Source of the DNA: Mycoplana dimorpha
GTDB lineage: Bacteria; Pseudomonadota; Alphaproteobacteria; Rhizobiales; Rhizobiaceae
Direction: 5' to 3'
Length of the DNA stretch: 64,000 bases
Assembly (NCBI RefSeq): GCF_003046475.1
Contig: NZ_PZZZ01000008.1
Coordinates: forward strand, 62,001 to 126,000
Shown here: positions 24,557-32,761 of the stretch, one piece after another
How positions within the stretch are numbered: position 1 is the stretch's first letter
How the letters are laid out: every line of letters starts with the position of its first letter
Notes under the pieces: model-generated
What the model saw: only the letters and a program-made list of their open reading frames with translations
Database searches by the model: none
What the model was told of the DNA's origin: nothing
Made by a program: the position numbers and the translations under genes

Positions 24557-25195
24557 TCAGACGCCCCGCGCTTCCCGCAGGATCTCGTCGGAGGTGACGG
24601 TCTTCACGCCTGCCGCCGCCATCGCTTTCTCGGCGGCAGCGATGGTCGCCGGATCGATGCCGCGGCTGAGGTCCTCCACGTAGCGGACGCGGACACCGGG
24701 CAGCATCTCGACCGCATCGATCGCCGATGCCTGGACGCAGTAATCCGTCGCAAGCCCGCCGATATCGAGTTGCGTCACGCCATGTCTGTTGAGGAAATCG
24801 GCGAGGCCGGTATGGGCCGTCCGATCATTGTCGCGGAACGCCGAGTAGCTGTCGACCAGCCGGTTCGTGCCCTTGCGCTGGACATACGCGATCTTTGACT
24901 GGTCGAGGCCGGGGTGGAGCGCCGCATCGTCGGTGTACTCAACGCAGTGATCCGGCCAGAGCATCTGCGGCTTGCCGCCCAGTTCGCCCATCTCGAATGG
25001 TTTCATGCCGGGGTGATTGGAAGCGAAACTGCCGTGATCGGCGGGATGCCAGTCCTGCGAGGCGACGATCAGTTCGTAACCGCCCTCCGCCATCAGCCGG
25101 TTTGCGACCGGGATCACCTCGTCTCCGCCGGCGACGCCAAGATTGCCGCCCGGGCAGAAGCCGTTCTGTAGATCGATGAGCAGCAGGCATTTCAT
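24557..25195 (-). CDS. pncA: Nicotinamidase
   Basis: A 212-residue isochorismatase-fold enzyme that hydrolyses nicotinamide to nicotinic acid for NAD salvage. The catalytic triad is visible as Asp8 (LLLIDLQNGF), Lys108 (QRKGT) and Cys153 (ATDYCVQAS). Metal ligands are Asp48 and His50 (SQDWHPADHG) and His83 (PDHCVE). The ATG at 25195 fits a GGAG site eight bases upstream; a GTG three codons earlier is the alternative. It appears to be a single-gene unit. Confidence 0.95.
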   Translation of the reverse strand: MKCLLLIDLQNGFCPGGNLGVAGGDEVIPVANRLMAEGGYELIVASQDWHPADHGSFASNHPGMKPFEMGELGGKPQMLWPDHCVEYTDDAALHPGLDQSKIAYVQRKGTNRLVDSYSAFRDNDRTAHTGLADFLNRHGVTQLDIGGLATDYCVQASAIDAVEMLPGVRVRYVEDLSRGIDPATIAAAEKAMAAAGVKTVTSDEILREARGV

Positions 25196-25396
25196 GGTCG
25201 GCACTCCGGACTCTCGGGAAGGGCCCTGCCCGGCCGGGCAGGATGGATCACCCTAACGCATGCGCCCGGAAAGCGCGAACCGCTTTCGGCGAATAGTTCT
25301 GGAAAATCAGGTCTGACGCGGCGCTCAAACAGGCTGCGCCGCATCCCTGCCCGCCGATGCGTCGTGGCCGGGCGACAAATATCCGCTGACGCTGGC

Positions 25397-25861
25397 TCAG
25401 GCGGCCTGCGCCAGTTCGTCGGCGATGACGGTATCGAGGTTGAGGAAGCAGACCATCGACTTCTCGAGCGCGACGATGCCGCGGCAGAAGGCCCGCTGGG
25501 CCTCGGGGATGATCTCCGGCGCCGGTTGCAGGTCCTCGCTCTTGATGGTCATCATGTCGGAGACCTGCTCGACGAGCAGGCCGACCAGCTTGCCGGCGAT
25601 GTCGGTGACGATGATCGCCGAGCGCTCGGAGGGCTCGGTCATCTTCATGCCGAGGCGGCAGGCCATGTCGATCACCGGGATCACCGCGCCGCGCAGGTTG
25701 ATCAGGCCGAGCACATAGGACGGCGTGTGCGGCATCGGCGTCACCGGCGCCCAGCCGCGGATCTCGCGGATGGCCATGATGTCGATGCAGAATTCCTGCT
25801 CGCCGAGGTGGAACGAAACGATTTCGAGATAGGCACCGGATTGCTTGATGGCGTTGGACAT
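25397..25861 (-). CDS. cheW: CheW-type chemotaxis coupling protein
   Basis: A 154-residue single CheW domain with the typical segments EFCIDIMAIREIRGW, LGLINLRGAVIPVIDMACRLGM and VDxVSD-like LVEQVSDMMTI. CheW bridges chemoreceptors and the kinase CheA at the inner membrane. There is no cheA, receptor or other che gene in the window, so this is an isolated copy. The start at 25861 (MSNAIKQ) has a GGGAAA site; the longer frame adds 12 residues of poor quality. Confidence 0.93.
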   Translation of the reverse strand: MSNAIKQSGAYLEIVSFHLGEQEFCIDIMAIREIRGWAPVTPMPHTPSYVLGLINLRGAVIPVIDMACRLGMKMTEPSERSAIIVTDIAGKLVGLLVEQVSDMMTIKSEDLQPAPEIIPEAQRAFCRGIVALEKSMVCFLNLDTVIADELAQAA

Positions 25862-26165
25862 GATCGGATTTCCCAGATTTCGGCGGCAGTGTCGCAAGTT
25901 GCGCTTTGCGGCCTGGATGGCCGACGGACCTCATGCCCGGGAGGACCGCGGCAGGCCCATACGCCTCCAAAGCATTGCAAACAGAGATTAAGCAATGGCT
26001 AAGGGGATCGGCAGAATCGCCGGCTTCCCGATCGTTGCCGCCAAGAGTTCGCGCCGCACCGTCCTCCCCAAAGACCATCCGCACCGGAACGCTTGATGAC
26101 GCAATCGACGAGAAGGCGAGCGGGCCGCCATTCCGATTTCGAAGAACCTGCGCTAGTATGCCGTC
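25862..26165. other. Divergent intergenic region
   Basis: About 300 bases between cheW (minus) and the 52-residue membrane-protein gene (plus). It should hold both promoters. A possible -10 element, TAGTATG, lies about ten bases before the small gene. I see no RNA gene, repeat or strong hairpin in it. Confidence 0.4.
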
Positions 26166-26324
26166 ATGATTGCGAACCGTCGTCCCTTACGTTCCATACT
26201 TGCGCTCGTCGCCGGCGGCGTCCTGCTTACCGTACTATCCGGCCTCGCGTTTGCCGGTTGGCTCGACCACGGTTCCTCGATCCTGCTGTCGATGGCGGAG
26301 ACCGGCCTCTCCTGGTGCATGTGA
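26166..26324 (+). CDS. Small single-pass membrane protein, 52 residues
   Basis: This short gene reads MIANRRPLRS, then a hydrophobic segment of about 20 residues (ILALVAGGVLLTVLSGLAFA), then GWLDHGSSILLSMAETGLSW and a final Cys-Met. An in-frame TAG lies three codons before the ATG, so the start is fixed unless a rare codon is used. No strong ribosome-binding site is visible. The basic N-terminus and hydrophobic stretch predict one membrane segment, N-terminus in the cytoplasm, or an uncleaved signal. It lies 135 bases before the SCO gene, in the same direction. Function unknown. Confidence 0.6.
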   Translation: MIANRRPLRSILALVAGGVLLTVLSGLAFAGWLDHGSSILLSMAETGLSWCM

Positions 26325-26459
26325 CGGGCAGTGCCGGCTAGCCAGCGGCGCCTACGGGGTTGCGGCGTTAGGCGCATTTGCGCACGGGCGTTCGACGCAC
26401 TATGACTTCGCTGAAATCGCCCATGTCAGTGGCGGCAGTCTCGGAGTCCGGATAGGCCC

Positions 26460-27059
26460 ATGAAAACCATACGAATCGTACTCTGGATCGCCATCGCCAT
26501 CCTCGCCGGCCTGCTGGGGTGGCTGAGTTTGGAAATGACGAAGAGTGGCGAAAAGCTTGCCGAAGGCCCATTCGGCGTACCCTTCACCCTTGTCGCCCAG
26601 GACGGAAAGCCGATCACGCAGGAGGCCTTCACAGGCAAGCCGACGGCGCTGTTCTTCGGATTCACCCATTGCCCGGAAGTTTGCCCGACGACCTTGTTCG
26701 AAATGGACGGGTGGCTCGCGAAGGTCGATCCGGACGGCACGAAGATGCAGGCCTACTTCATCACGGTCGACCCGGAACGGGACACCCCTGAAATCCTCGG
26801 CAACTATGTGTCCAATGTCTCCAAGCGCGTCACCGGGATTTCCGGCCCTCCCACCAAGGTGATGGAGATGGTCAAGGGCTTCCGCGTCTACGCCCGCAAG
26901 GTGCCGGTCGACGAGAAGGTCCCGGACGGCGAGTACACGATGGATCACACCGCGTCGGTGTTTCTGCTGGACCGCAACGGCGGCTTCCGGGGCACCATCG
27001 CCTATGGCGAGAACCCGGAAGTTGCCGTACAAAAGCTGGAGAACCTCATCAAGGGATAG
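26460..27059 (+). CDS. SCO1/SenC family copper-binding thioredoxin-like protein
   Basis: A 199-residue protein with an N-terminal membrane anchor (residues 5-24) and a periplasmic thioredoxin fold. The copper ligands are Cys71 and Cys75 in THCPEVC, and His164 in DHTASVF. SCO proteins deliver copper to the CuA centre of cytochrome c oxidase or act as thiol reductases. No oxidase genes are adjacent. The FAD monooxygenase gene starts 12 bases downstream and is probably co-transcribed. Confidence 0.95.
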   Translation: MKTIRIVLWIAIAILAGLLGWLSLEMTKSGEKLAEGPFGVPFTLVAQDGKPITQEAFTGKPTALFFGFTHCPEVCPTTLFEMDGWLAKVDPDGTKMQAYFITVDPERDTPEILGNYVSNVSKRVTGISGPPTKVMEMVKGFRVYARKVPVDEKVPDGEYTMDHTASVFLLDRNGGFRGTIAYGENPEVAVQKLENLIKG

Positions 27060-27071
27060 GACCCTCCGGTC

Positions 27072-28202
27072 ATGGTTTCACGCGCCGACACCTCGATCCT
27101 CATCGCCGGCGCGGGACCAACAGGCCTGACGCTTGCGCTTGAACTCGCCCGGCGCGGAATCAAGCCGCGGATCGTCGCCAGCAGCGACGGCCCGGTGGCC
27201 GAGAGCGAGAGCCGGGCTCTGGGCGTCAACGCGCGCACGCTGATGCTGCTCGGCCCGTCCGGCGTCGCCGACCGGATAAGGGAGCAGGCGCTGCCGATCG
27301 AGGGCCTGCAGCTCTCGTCGCTCGGCGAGCCGCTTCTGACAATTCACACCAGCATTCTGCACGGGCAGACGCCGGCGCTGTGCATCCTGCCGCAAGGCAC
27401 CACCGAGCGCCTGTTGCTCGAACGGCTGCGCGCCTTCGAGGTGGAGCCGCGCTGGCACGCCAAGGTCAAGTCTGTCGACGGCGATCCCGAAACGCCCGAA
27501 GTGACGCTAATCGGCAACGATGACAGCGGCGAAACCATCAAGCCCACCATCCTGGTCGGCGCCGACGGCGCGCACTCGATCGTGCGCAATTCCCTGGACT
27601 TCGCCTTCCCCGGCGAGGCGCTGGAAAACGAGTTCTTCCTGGCGGACTACGCTTATGGCGCGCCGGTTGACGTCAGCCATGCACGGGTCGACTTCACCAA
27701 CCCCGGCGTGCTCGGCTGCATCCCTGTCCGCCAAAACGTGCTTCGCTACATCTCGACCCTGCCGGATTTCGAGGACCGCATCGCCCATCCGCACCCGCCG
27801 GTCGAGCAGACCTGGAAGTCCCAATTTACGGTGAGCTTCAGGCACGTCGAGGCGATGTCGAAGGGCCGGGTGTTTCTCGCCGGCGATGCCGCCCACATCC
27901 ATTCCCCCGTCGGCGCGCGCGGCATGAACCTCGGCATCGAGGACGCCTGCTGGCTGGCATGGCTCATTTCGGAAGGACGCGAGGCGGAGTACTCGCAACT
28001 GCGGCTGCCGGCCGTGCGCGGCGTGCTCCGCCAGACGAAGATGCTGACCGCGCTCGCCACAATGGAGCGCCCCGCCGCGCTGGCGATGCGCAACCGGCTC
28101 CTGCCGCTGATGGCGCATGTGCCCTTTGCGGAGCGCTCGCTGGTGCACGGCATCGCCGGACTGGACACGCCGCACCCGCCCTGGATCGCAAGAACGCACT
28201 GA
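27072..28202 (+). CDS. FAD-dependent monooxygenase (PheA/TfdB, UbiH-like type)
   Basis: A 376-residue flavoprotein of the FAD_binding_3 family. The N-terminal dinucleotide fold is ILIAGAGPTGLTLALELARRG (Gly13, Gly15 and Gly18). A DG-type motif occurs in ILVGADGAHSIVRNSL, and the second FAD motif is FLAGDAAHIHSPVGARGMNLG. Members hydroxylate aromatic compounds using NAD(P)H. The substrate cannot be predicted, and no aromatic-degradation genes lie nearby. It is shorter than TfdB-type phenol hydroxylases because it lacks the C-terminal thioredoxin-like domain. Confidence 0.9.
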   Translation: MVSRADTSILIAGAGPTGLTLALELARRGIKPRIVASSDGPVAESESRALGVNARTLMLLGPSGVADRIREQALPIEGLQLSSLGEPLLTIHTSILHGQTPALCILPQGTTERLLLERLRAFEVEPRWHAKVKSVDGDPETPEVTLIGNDDSGETIKPTILVGADGAHSIVRNSLDFAFPGEALENEFFLADYAYGAPVDVSHARVDFTNPGVLGCIPVRQNVLRYISTLPDFEDRIAHPHPPVEQTWKSQFTVSFRHVEAMSKGRVFLAGDAAHIHSPVGARGMNLGIEDACWLAWLISEGREAEYSQLRLPAVRGVLRQTKMLTALATMERPAALAMRNRLLPLMAHVPFAERSLVHGIAGLDTPHPPWIARTH

Positions 28203-28299
28203 ACGGCTTTGCTCGGCATCGCCGACATGCTAGCGCATCCCGCACCGAAATGCGCCGGGGCCCCGCACCCTTCCGGCCCGAAAGCAGGAACTGCCGACC

Positions 28300-29178
28300 G
28301 TGAGCGAAATCCGCCTCTTCATCACCACGACCGAGAAGAATGCCGAAGCGATCCTGGCGCTGATGAGCGACGCTTTCGAGGATGAAGGCTACGCCATCGC
28401 CACCATGGAGATCGACGAAAAGGCCGACATCTGGGAGGCTTCGCTCTACCTGATGGCCGACGAGGAAGCAGAAATGCACGAACGCTTCGCAGCGCTCGTC
28501 AAGGACGATTTCCCCGATGCCGTCATCCAGCGCGAGGACATTCCCGACGTCGACTGGATCGCCAAGTCGCTCGAGGGGCTGCAGCCGGTGCGCGCCGGCC
28601 GTTTCGTCGTGCACGGCTCCCATGATCGCGGCACGGCGCGCCCGGGCGAGATCGCGATCGAGATCGACGCGGGCCAGGCCTTCGGCACTGGTCACCACGG
28701 CACCACGGCCGGCTGCCTCGAGGTGATCGAGAGCGTCATGCGCTCCAGGACGATTCGCTCCGCACTCGACCTTGGAACCGGCAGCGGCGTGCTCGCGATC
28801 GCCGCCCGCAAGCTGGCGCCGATCCCGGTGCTCGCCACCGACATCGACCCGGTCGCGACGAAAGTGGCGCGCGAGAACGTGCGCAAGAACGGCATCGCCG
28901 AAGGGATCACTCTCGAAACGGCGCCCGGCTTCCACCACACCGCGTTCCGCCGCCATGGCCCCTTCGACCTGGTGATCGCCAACATCCTCGCCCGTCCGCT
29001 GATGCGCATGGCGCCGCAACTCGTCGCCCACCTGGCGCCGGGCGGACAGGTGGTGCTTTCGGGAATTCTCGCCACTCAGCGCTGGAAGGTGCTGTCGGCC
29101 TACAACGCCGTCGGCCTGCGCCATGTCCGCACGATCTGGCGTAATGGCTGGGTGACGATTCATCTCGACAGGCGCTGA
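28300..29178 (+). CDS. prmA: Ribosomal protein L11 methyltransferase
   Basis: A 292-residue SAM-dependent methyltransferase that trimethylates ribosomal protein L11. The N-terminal L11-binding domain (residues 1-100) is followed by a Rossmann fold with motif I LDLGTGSGVLAIAARKL (about 162) and the PrmA hallmark GQAFGTGHHGTT (about 127), plus the NPxx-like VIANILARPL. The start is GTG at 28300. The stop lies only nine bases before strong hairpins that carry their T-tracts on the other strand. Confidence 0.95.
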   Translation: MSEIRLFITTTEKNAEAILALMSDAFEDEGYAIATMEIDEKADIWEASLYLMADEEAEMHERFAALVKDDFPDAVIQREDIPDVDWIAKSLEGLQPVRAGRFVVHGSHDRGTARPGEIAIEIDAGQAFGTGHHGTTAGCLEVIESVMRSRTIRSALDLGTGSGVLAIAARKLAPIPVLATDIDPVATKVARENVRKNGIAEGITLETAPGFHHTAFRRHGPFDLVIANILARPLMRMAPQLVAHLAPGGQVVLSGILATQRWKVLSAYNAVGLRHVRTIWRNGWVTIHLDRR

Positions 29179-29186
29179 AAAGAAAA

Positions 29187-29222
29187 AGCCTCCCGACCGT
29201 GCAGGGAGACGGCCGGGAGGCT
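29187..29222 (-). terminator. Intrinsic terminator 2 on the minus strand
   Basis: A 9-bp stem (29187-29195 with 29214-29222), extended inside by CCGT/ACGG. On the minus strand it is followed by TTTTCTTTT (29178-29186), which makes it a good intrinsic terminator there. On the plus strand the same hairpin follows prmA but lacks a T-tract, so it may stop both directions unequally. Confidence 0.75.
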
Positions 29223-29223
29223 G

Positions 29224-29360
29224 AAAAAGAGAAAGGCGGTGCCAGAGGCACCGCCTAAAGGACCGGTAGAACCGGTCTGTCCGCGAGCCTTTAGGAGGAG
29301 GAGAGCTCAAGCGGACCCCAAGTGTTCCAAACGCCCGCCCGGAGGAGGGAGGAGGAGTGA
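29224..29360 (-). ncRNA. Candidate small RNA with CU-rich anti-Shine-Dalgarno loop
   Basis: Read on the minus strand, this segment has CU-rich runs (complement of 29341-29357). A hairpin follows, with stem 29311-29316/29279-29284 plus 29305-29308/29285-29288, whose 16-base loop shows UCCUCCUCC. Next come a 7-bp hairpin (29261-29277) and a perfect 10-bp terminator hairpin (29234-29256) followed by a T-rich tail. No protein frame explains it. The layout recalls rhizobial trans-acting RNAs of the alpha-r14/mmgR kind, which expose CU-rich loops to ribosome-binding sites. Identity with that family is not proven, and the 5' end is an estimate. Confidence 0.6.
29234..29256 (-). terminator. Intrinsic terminator 1 on the minus strand
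   Basis: A perfect 10-bp stem (29234-29243 with 29247-29256) around a three-base loop. On the minus strand it is followed by TTCTCTTTTTC (29223-29233). It is the probable 3' end of the candidate small RNA. Confidence 0.75.
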
Positions 29361-29667
29361 CCGGACAAGCGCCTGTCGGAACACCTAGAACAATCGCCTT
29401 TCGGCGAACTTTCGATTTCTTCGTTTCGAACGCATATCGCGTTCGCTTCGTTGCCGCGGGTTATAGCCGAAGCGAGGAAAATGGACAGCATTATTTGAAC
29501 ATGGGAGCCATGCGCGCGGCGCATGAACAGCATCGGCGCCGCCCAATAAAGAGGGAATGCCTGCCCTGGCAGGCGGCGGAAGCACGGCAGCCTTGCCTGC
29601 GCCCAATTCCCTTCGAGCGCGCCATGCACTAGGGTGCGGCATGTCCATTTCCTTCAGGTAGCCGCCC
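29361..29667. other. Intergenic region before the aminopeptidase gene
   Basis: About 300 bases of somewhat lower GC than the neighbours. It should contain the promoter of the small RNA (minus strand) and that of the aminopeptidase gene (plus strand), but I cannot place either with confidence. Short open frames here lack a ribosome-binding site or recognisable domain. Confidence 0.4.
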
Positions 29668-31509
29668 ATGTTCCAGAGCTTCGACGTCACCTCGACCCCG
29701 CAATTCGGCCGCGAACGTGCCGATGCGTTGCGCGCAACCTTCGACACGCTTGGCATCGACGGTTTCCTCGTGCCACGGGCCGACGAGTTCCAGGGCGAAT
29801 ACGTACCTGAGAGCGCCGAACGGCTGGCGTGGCTGACGGGTTTCACCGGCTCCGCCGGCGTTGCACTGGTTACGCGTGGCGAGGCGATCGTGTTCGTCGA
29901 CGGCCGCTACGTGACGCAGCTCGCCGAACAGGTCGACGGCAGTGTCTTCAAGGGGGGCGACCTCGTCAACGAACCGCCGCACAAGTGGATCCCGAAGCAC
30001 GCGGGCAAGGGATTCCGCCTCGGCATCGATCCCTGGCTGCACACGAGCGCGGAGGTGCGCAGGCTGGAGAAGGCCCTGGCGGAGATCGCCGGCAAACTCG
30101 TACAGCTTTCCCACAATCCGCTCGACCGGCTTTGGACCGACCGGCCGACCGAACCGCTCGGACGCGTGCGCATCCAGCCGATGGAGTGCGCAGGCAGGCT
30201 GGCAAAGGACAAGATCGCCGAGATCGCCGCGAAGATCGGCGAGGCCGGCGCCGACGTGCTGGCCGTCACCGATCCCTCGACGATCGCCTGGCTGTTCAAC
30301 ATCCGCGGCAGCGACGTTCCCCATACCCCGCATCCCCTCGCCCGCGCTGTCCTGCATGCCGACGGCAAGGCGGAGATCTTCATCGACAAGCGCAAGACCG
30401 GCATCGAGGAGGAGGCCTACCTGACCCAGCTTGCCGACTTCTCGCCGCCTTCGGAGTTCGGCGTGCGCATCGAGGCACTTTCGCGCGCGGGAAAGCGCAT
30501 CCTGATCGACCCGGAGCAGGCGTCATTCGGCCTGGGAGAGGCGATCCGCGCGGCCGGCGGCACCGTCGTCGAAGCAGCCGACCCGGCCCGGATTCCTCGT
30601 GCCTGCAAGAACGAGGTCGAGCTTGCCGGCGCCGCCAAGGCTCATCTGCAGGACGGTGCGGCGATGGTCGAGTTCCTCGCCTGGCTCGATTCGTGCAGGC
30701 CCGGCACGCTCACCGAAATCGAGGTAACGCGGAAGCTCGAGGCCTGTCGCGCCGCCGTCGGCGAGCGCATGCAGAACCCGCTGAGGGACATCTCCTTCGA
30801 CACGATCGCCGGCGCCGGCGCCCATGCGGCGATCATGCACTACCGCGTGACGACCGACACGGACGCCCGGCTCGAGGACGGGACGCTTTTCCTGATCGAT
30901 TCCGGCGCGCAATATATCAACGGCACCACCGACATCACCCGCACCGTTGCGATCGGCAACGTGCCGGAGGAGCAGAAGCGCTTCTTCACGCTGGTTCTGA
31001 AGGGCATGATCGCCATCAGCACCGCCCGTTTTCCGAAAGGCACGCGCGGCTGCGACCTCGACCCGCTGGCCCGCATCGCGCTCTGGAAGGCCGGCGCCGA
31101 CTTCGCCCATGGCACCGGCCATGGCGTCGGCTCCTATCTCTCCGTGCACGAGGGACCGCAGCGCATCTCGCGGCTTTCGACGCAGGAGCTGCTGCCGGGC
31201 ATGATACTTTCCAATGAGCCCGGCTACTACCGCCCCGGCAGCTTCGGCATCCGCATCGAGAACCTCATCCATGTCCTGCCGGCCGCGCCTGTCGACGGCG
31301 GCGACATCGACATGCTCGGCTTCGAGACCATCACCTTCTGCCCGATCGACAGGCGACTGATCCTGACCGAACTGCTGACCCGCGAGGAACTGCACTGGCT
31401 CGACGAATATCACGCGCGGACGCGCGCGGCGCTGATGCCGCTGATCGACGACGTGGAGGTTCGCGGCTGGCTGGTCAACGCCACGAAGCCGTTCAGCCAC
31501 GGCGCGTGA
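29668..31509 (+). CDS. Xaa-Pro aminopeptidase (M24B, aminopeptidase P)
   Basis: A 613-residue enzyme that removes an N-terminal residue before proline. Two creatinase N-terminal domains (about 1-310) precede the pita-bread peptidase domain and a short C-terminal APP extension, which is the long form also found in eukaryotes. Metal-site motifs are DSGAQYINGTTDITRT (two Asp), FAHGTGHGVGSYLSVHEGP (His) and LSNEPGYYRPGSFGIRIEN (two Glu). The start gives MFQSFDVTSTPQFG. It is a single-gene unit and converges on azlD. Confidence 0.94.
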   Translation: MFQSFDVTSTPQFGRERADALRATFDTLGIDGFLVPRADEFQGEYVPESAERLAWLTGFTGSAGVALVTRGEAIVFVDGRYVTQLAEQVDGSVFKGGDLVNEPPHKWIPKHAGKGFRLGIDPWLHTSAEVRRLEKALAEIAGKLVQLSHNPLDRLWTDRPTEPLGRVRIQPMECAGRLAKDKIAEIAAKIGEAGADVLAVTDPSTIAWLFNIRGSDVPHTPHPLARAVLHADGKAEIFIDKRKTGIEEEAYLTQLADFSPPSEFGVRIEALSRAGKRILIDPEQASFGLGEAIRAAGGTVVEAADPARIPRACKNEVELAGAAKAHLQDGAAMVEFLAWLDSCRPGTLTEIEVTRKLEACRAAVGERMQNPLRDISFDTIAGAGAHAAIMHYRVTTDTDARLEDGTLFLIDSGAQYINGTTDITRTVAIGNVPEEQKRFFTLVLKGMIAISTARFPKGTRGCDLDPLARIALWKAGADFAHGTGHGVGSYLSVHEGPQRISRLSTQELLPGMILSNEPGYYRPGSFGIRIENLIHVLPAAPVDGGDIDMLGFETITFCPIDRRLILTELLTREELHWLDEYHARTRAALMPLIDDVEVRGWLVNATKPFSHGA

Positions 31510-31531
31510 GCGCGCACCACCGGAGTACACA

Positions 31532-31557
31532 GAAGGGAGGCGCGCGCGCCTCCCTTC
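31532..31557. terminator. Hairpin between convergent genes
   Basis: A perfect 12-bp GC-rich stem (31532-31543 with 31546-31557) lies between the ends of the aminopeptidase and azlD genes. Neither side has a T-tract, so it is at best a weak or factor-assisted bidirectional terminator. Confidence 0.5.
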
Positions 31558-31575
31558 GCCGTCTCGCTGCTGCGC

Positions 31576-31890
31576 TTAAGCGCCGAACCAGTACCGCATC
31601 GCCATCACCGCGCACCAACCGACGGCCAGCATCGGCAGCATGGAAAGCCTGAGGCTGGCGATCAGCGCCGCCGCCATCGCCACCTGCACGTCCGGCCCGC
31701 CGGTGAAGAAGGCGGGCGCCACCAGTGTGGTCAGGACGGCGGCCGGCACGGCGTTCAGGGCCGCTTCGAGCCGTGGCGGGATCGTCTTCATCTGGGTGAT
31801 CAGCACATAGCCGCCGATCCGCGTCAGGAAGGTGGCGATCGCTCCGCCAAGGATGATCAGCATCATTTCGGTATTGAACCATGCACCCAT
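31576..31890 (-). CDS. azlD: AzlD-family branched-chain amino acid exporter subunit
   Basis: A 104-residue protein with three to four membrane helices, matching AzlD/YgaH (LGGAIATFLTRIGGYVLI, LNAVPAAVLTTLVAPAFF). It pairs with AzlC to form a two-part exporter of branched-chain amino acids such as valine. The start at 31890 (MGAWFNTEMM) lies one base after the azlC stop, so the genes are translationally coupled. The frame open upstream of this ATG lies inside azlC. Confidence 0.93.
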   Translation of the reverse strand: MGAWFNTEMMLIILGGAIATFLTRIGGYVLITQMKTIPPRLEAALNAVPAAVLTTLVAPAFFTGGPDVQVAMAAALIASLRLSMLPMLAVGWCAVMAMRYWFGA

Positions 31891-31891
31891 C

Positions 31892-32602
31892 TCAGGCCTC
31901 CTTGCCGCCGCCGTGCTTCGCCTGGCGCTTGACCGGCAGCGCCGCGGCGAGCAGCATGCCCGCAACGGCTCCGACGCTGACGTGCCAGGGCGAGCCGATC
32001 GTGTGATAACCGATCACCGAGGCCGCCCCGCTCATGGCAACGACCGGCAGGAAGTTGGCCCTCTTGCGGAAGCCGAGCACCAGCGCCATGAAGTAGATCG
32101 GCAGCAGCACGTCGATGCCGATCAGCTTCGGATCACCGATCAGCTGGCCGAAGATGCCGCCGAGCACGGTCGTGACCTGCCACGGCACGTAGATCATCAG
32201 GCCGAAGCCGAGATACCAGGAAAAGCTCACCTCTCCGCCGGCTTCGCCCCGCTTCAGCGTCTCGGCGAATTGCGGATCGGTTAGCAGGAAGAACGTGACA
32301 AACTTTTGAACCGGCGTGAAGTGACGCACATAAGGCACGATGGCCGCAGAATAGAGGATGTGGCGGAAATTCACCGCGAAGATCGACAGCACGATGACCC
32401 AGGGCGCGATCTTCTGACCGAACAGTTCGATCCCCACCAACTGACTGGCGCCGGCAAAGAGGGTGAGGCTCATGACCGCCGCCTCGGCGATCGTCTGGCC
32501 GTTTGCCACCGCAACGGCGCCGAACAGGGCGCCGAATGGCGCCGCCGAAACGCACAAGGGGGCGGCAAGGCGCGCGCCCTGGATGAAGTCTGCTTTGCTC
32601 AA
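31892..32602 (-). CDS. azlC: AzlC-family branched-chain amino acid exporter subunit
   Basis: A 236-residue protein with about six membrane helices, matching AzlC/YgaZ: ARLAAPLCVSAAPFGALFGA, SLTLFAGASQLVGIELFG, and FAVNFRHILYSAAIVPYV near residue 75. It is the larger half of the exporter. No Lrp- or LysR-type regulator is adjacent. A gap of about 160 bases separates it from panB. Confidence 0.94.
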   Translation of the reverse strand: MSKADFIQGARLAAPLCVSAAPFGALFGAVAVANGQTIAEAAVMSLTLFAGASQLVGIELFGQKIAPWVIVLSIFAVNFRHILYSAAIVPYVRHFTPVQKFVTFFLLTDPQFAETLKRGEAGGEVSFSWYLGFGLMIYVPWQVTTVLGGIFGQLIGDPKLIGIDVLLPIYFMALVLGFRKRANFLPVVAMSGAASVIGYHTIGSPWHVSVGAVAGMLLAAALPVKRQAKHGGGKEA

Positions 32603-32761
32603 GGGAAATCGCCTCTCCTGCCGTTGATCGACCGCTCTATGCGCACCCGGCTTTCAGGGCAATTCAATTAGGCTGATGGAAGCATCGATTTTGCTGAACG
32701 ATCGTCCCGCGGAAGCGTAGCCCCGCCGCGCGGAAAAGCGACGCGCAGGGCCCGACCGCCG

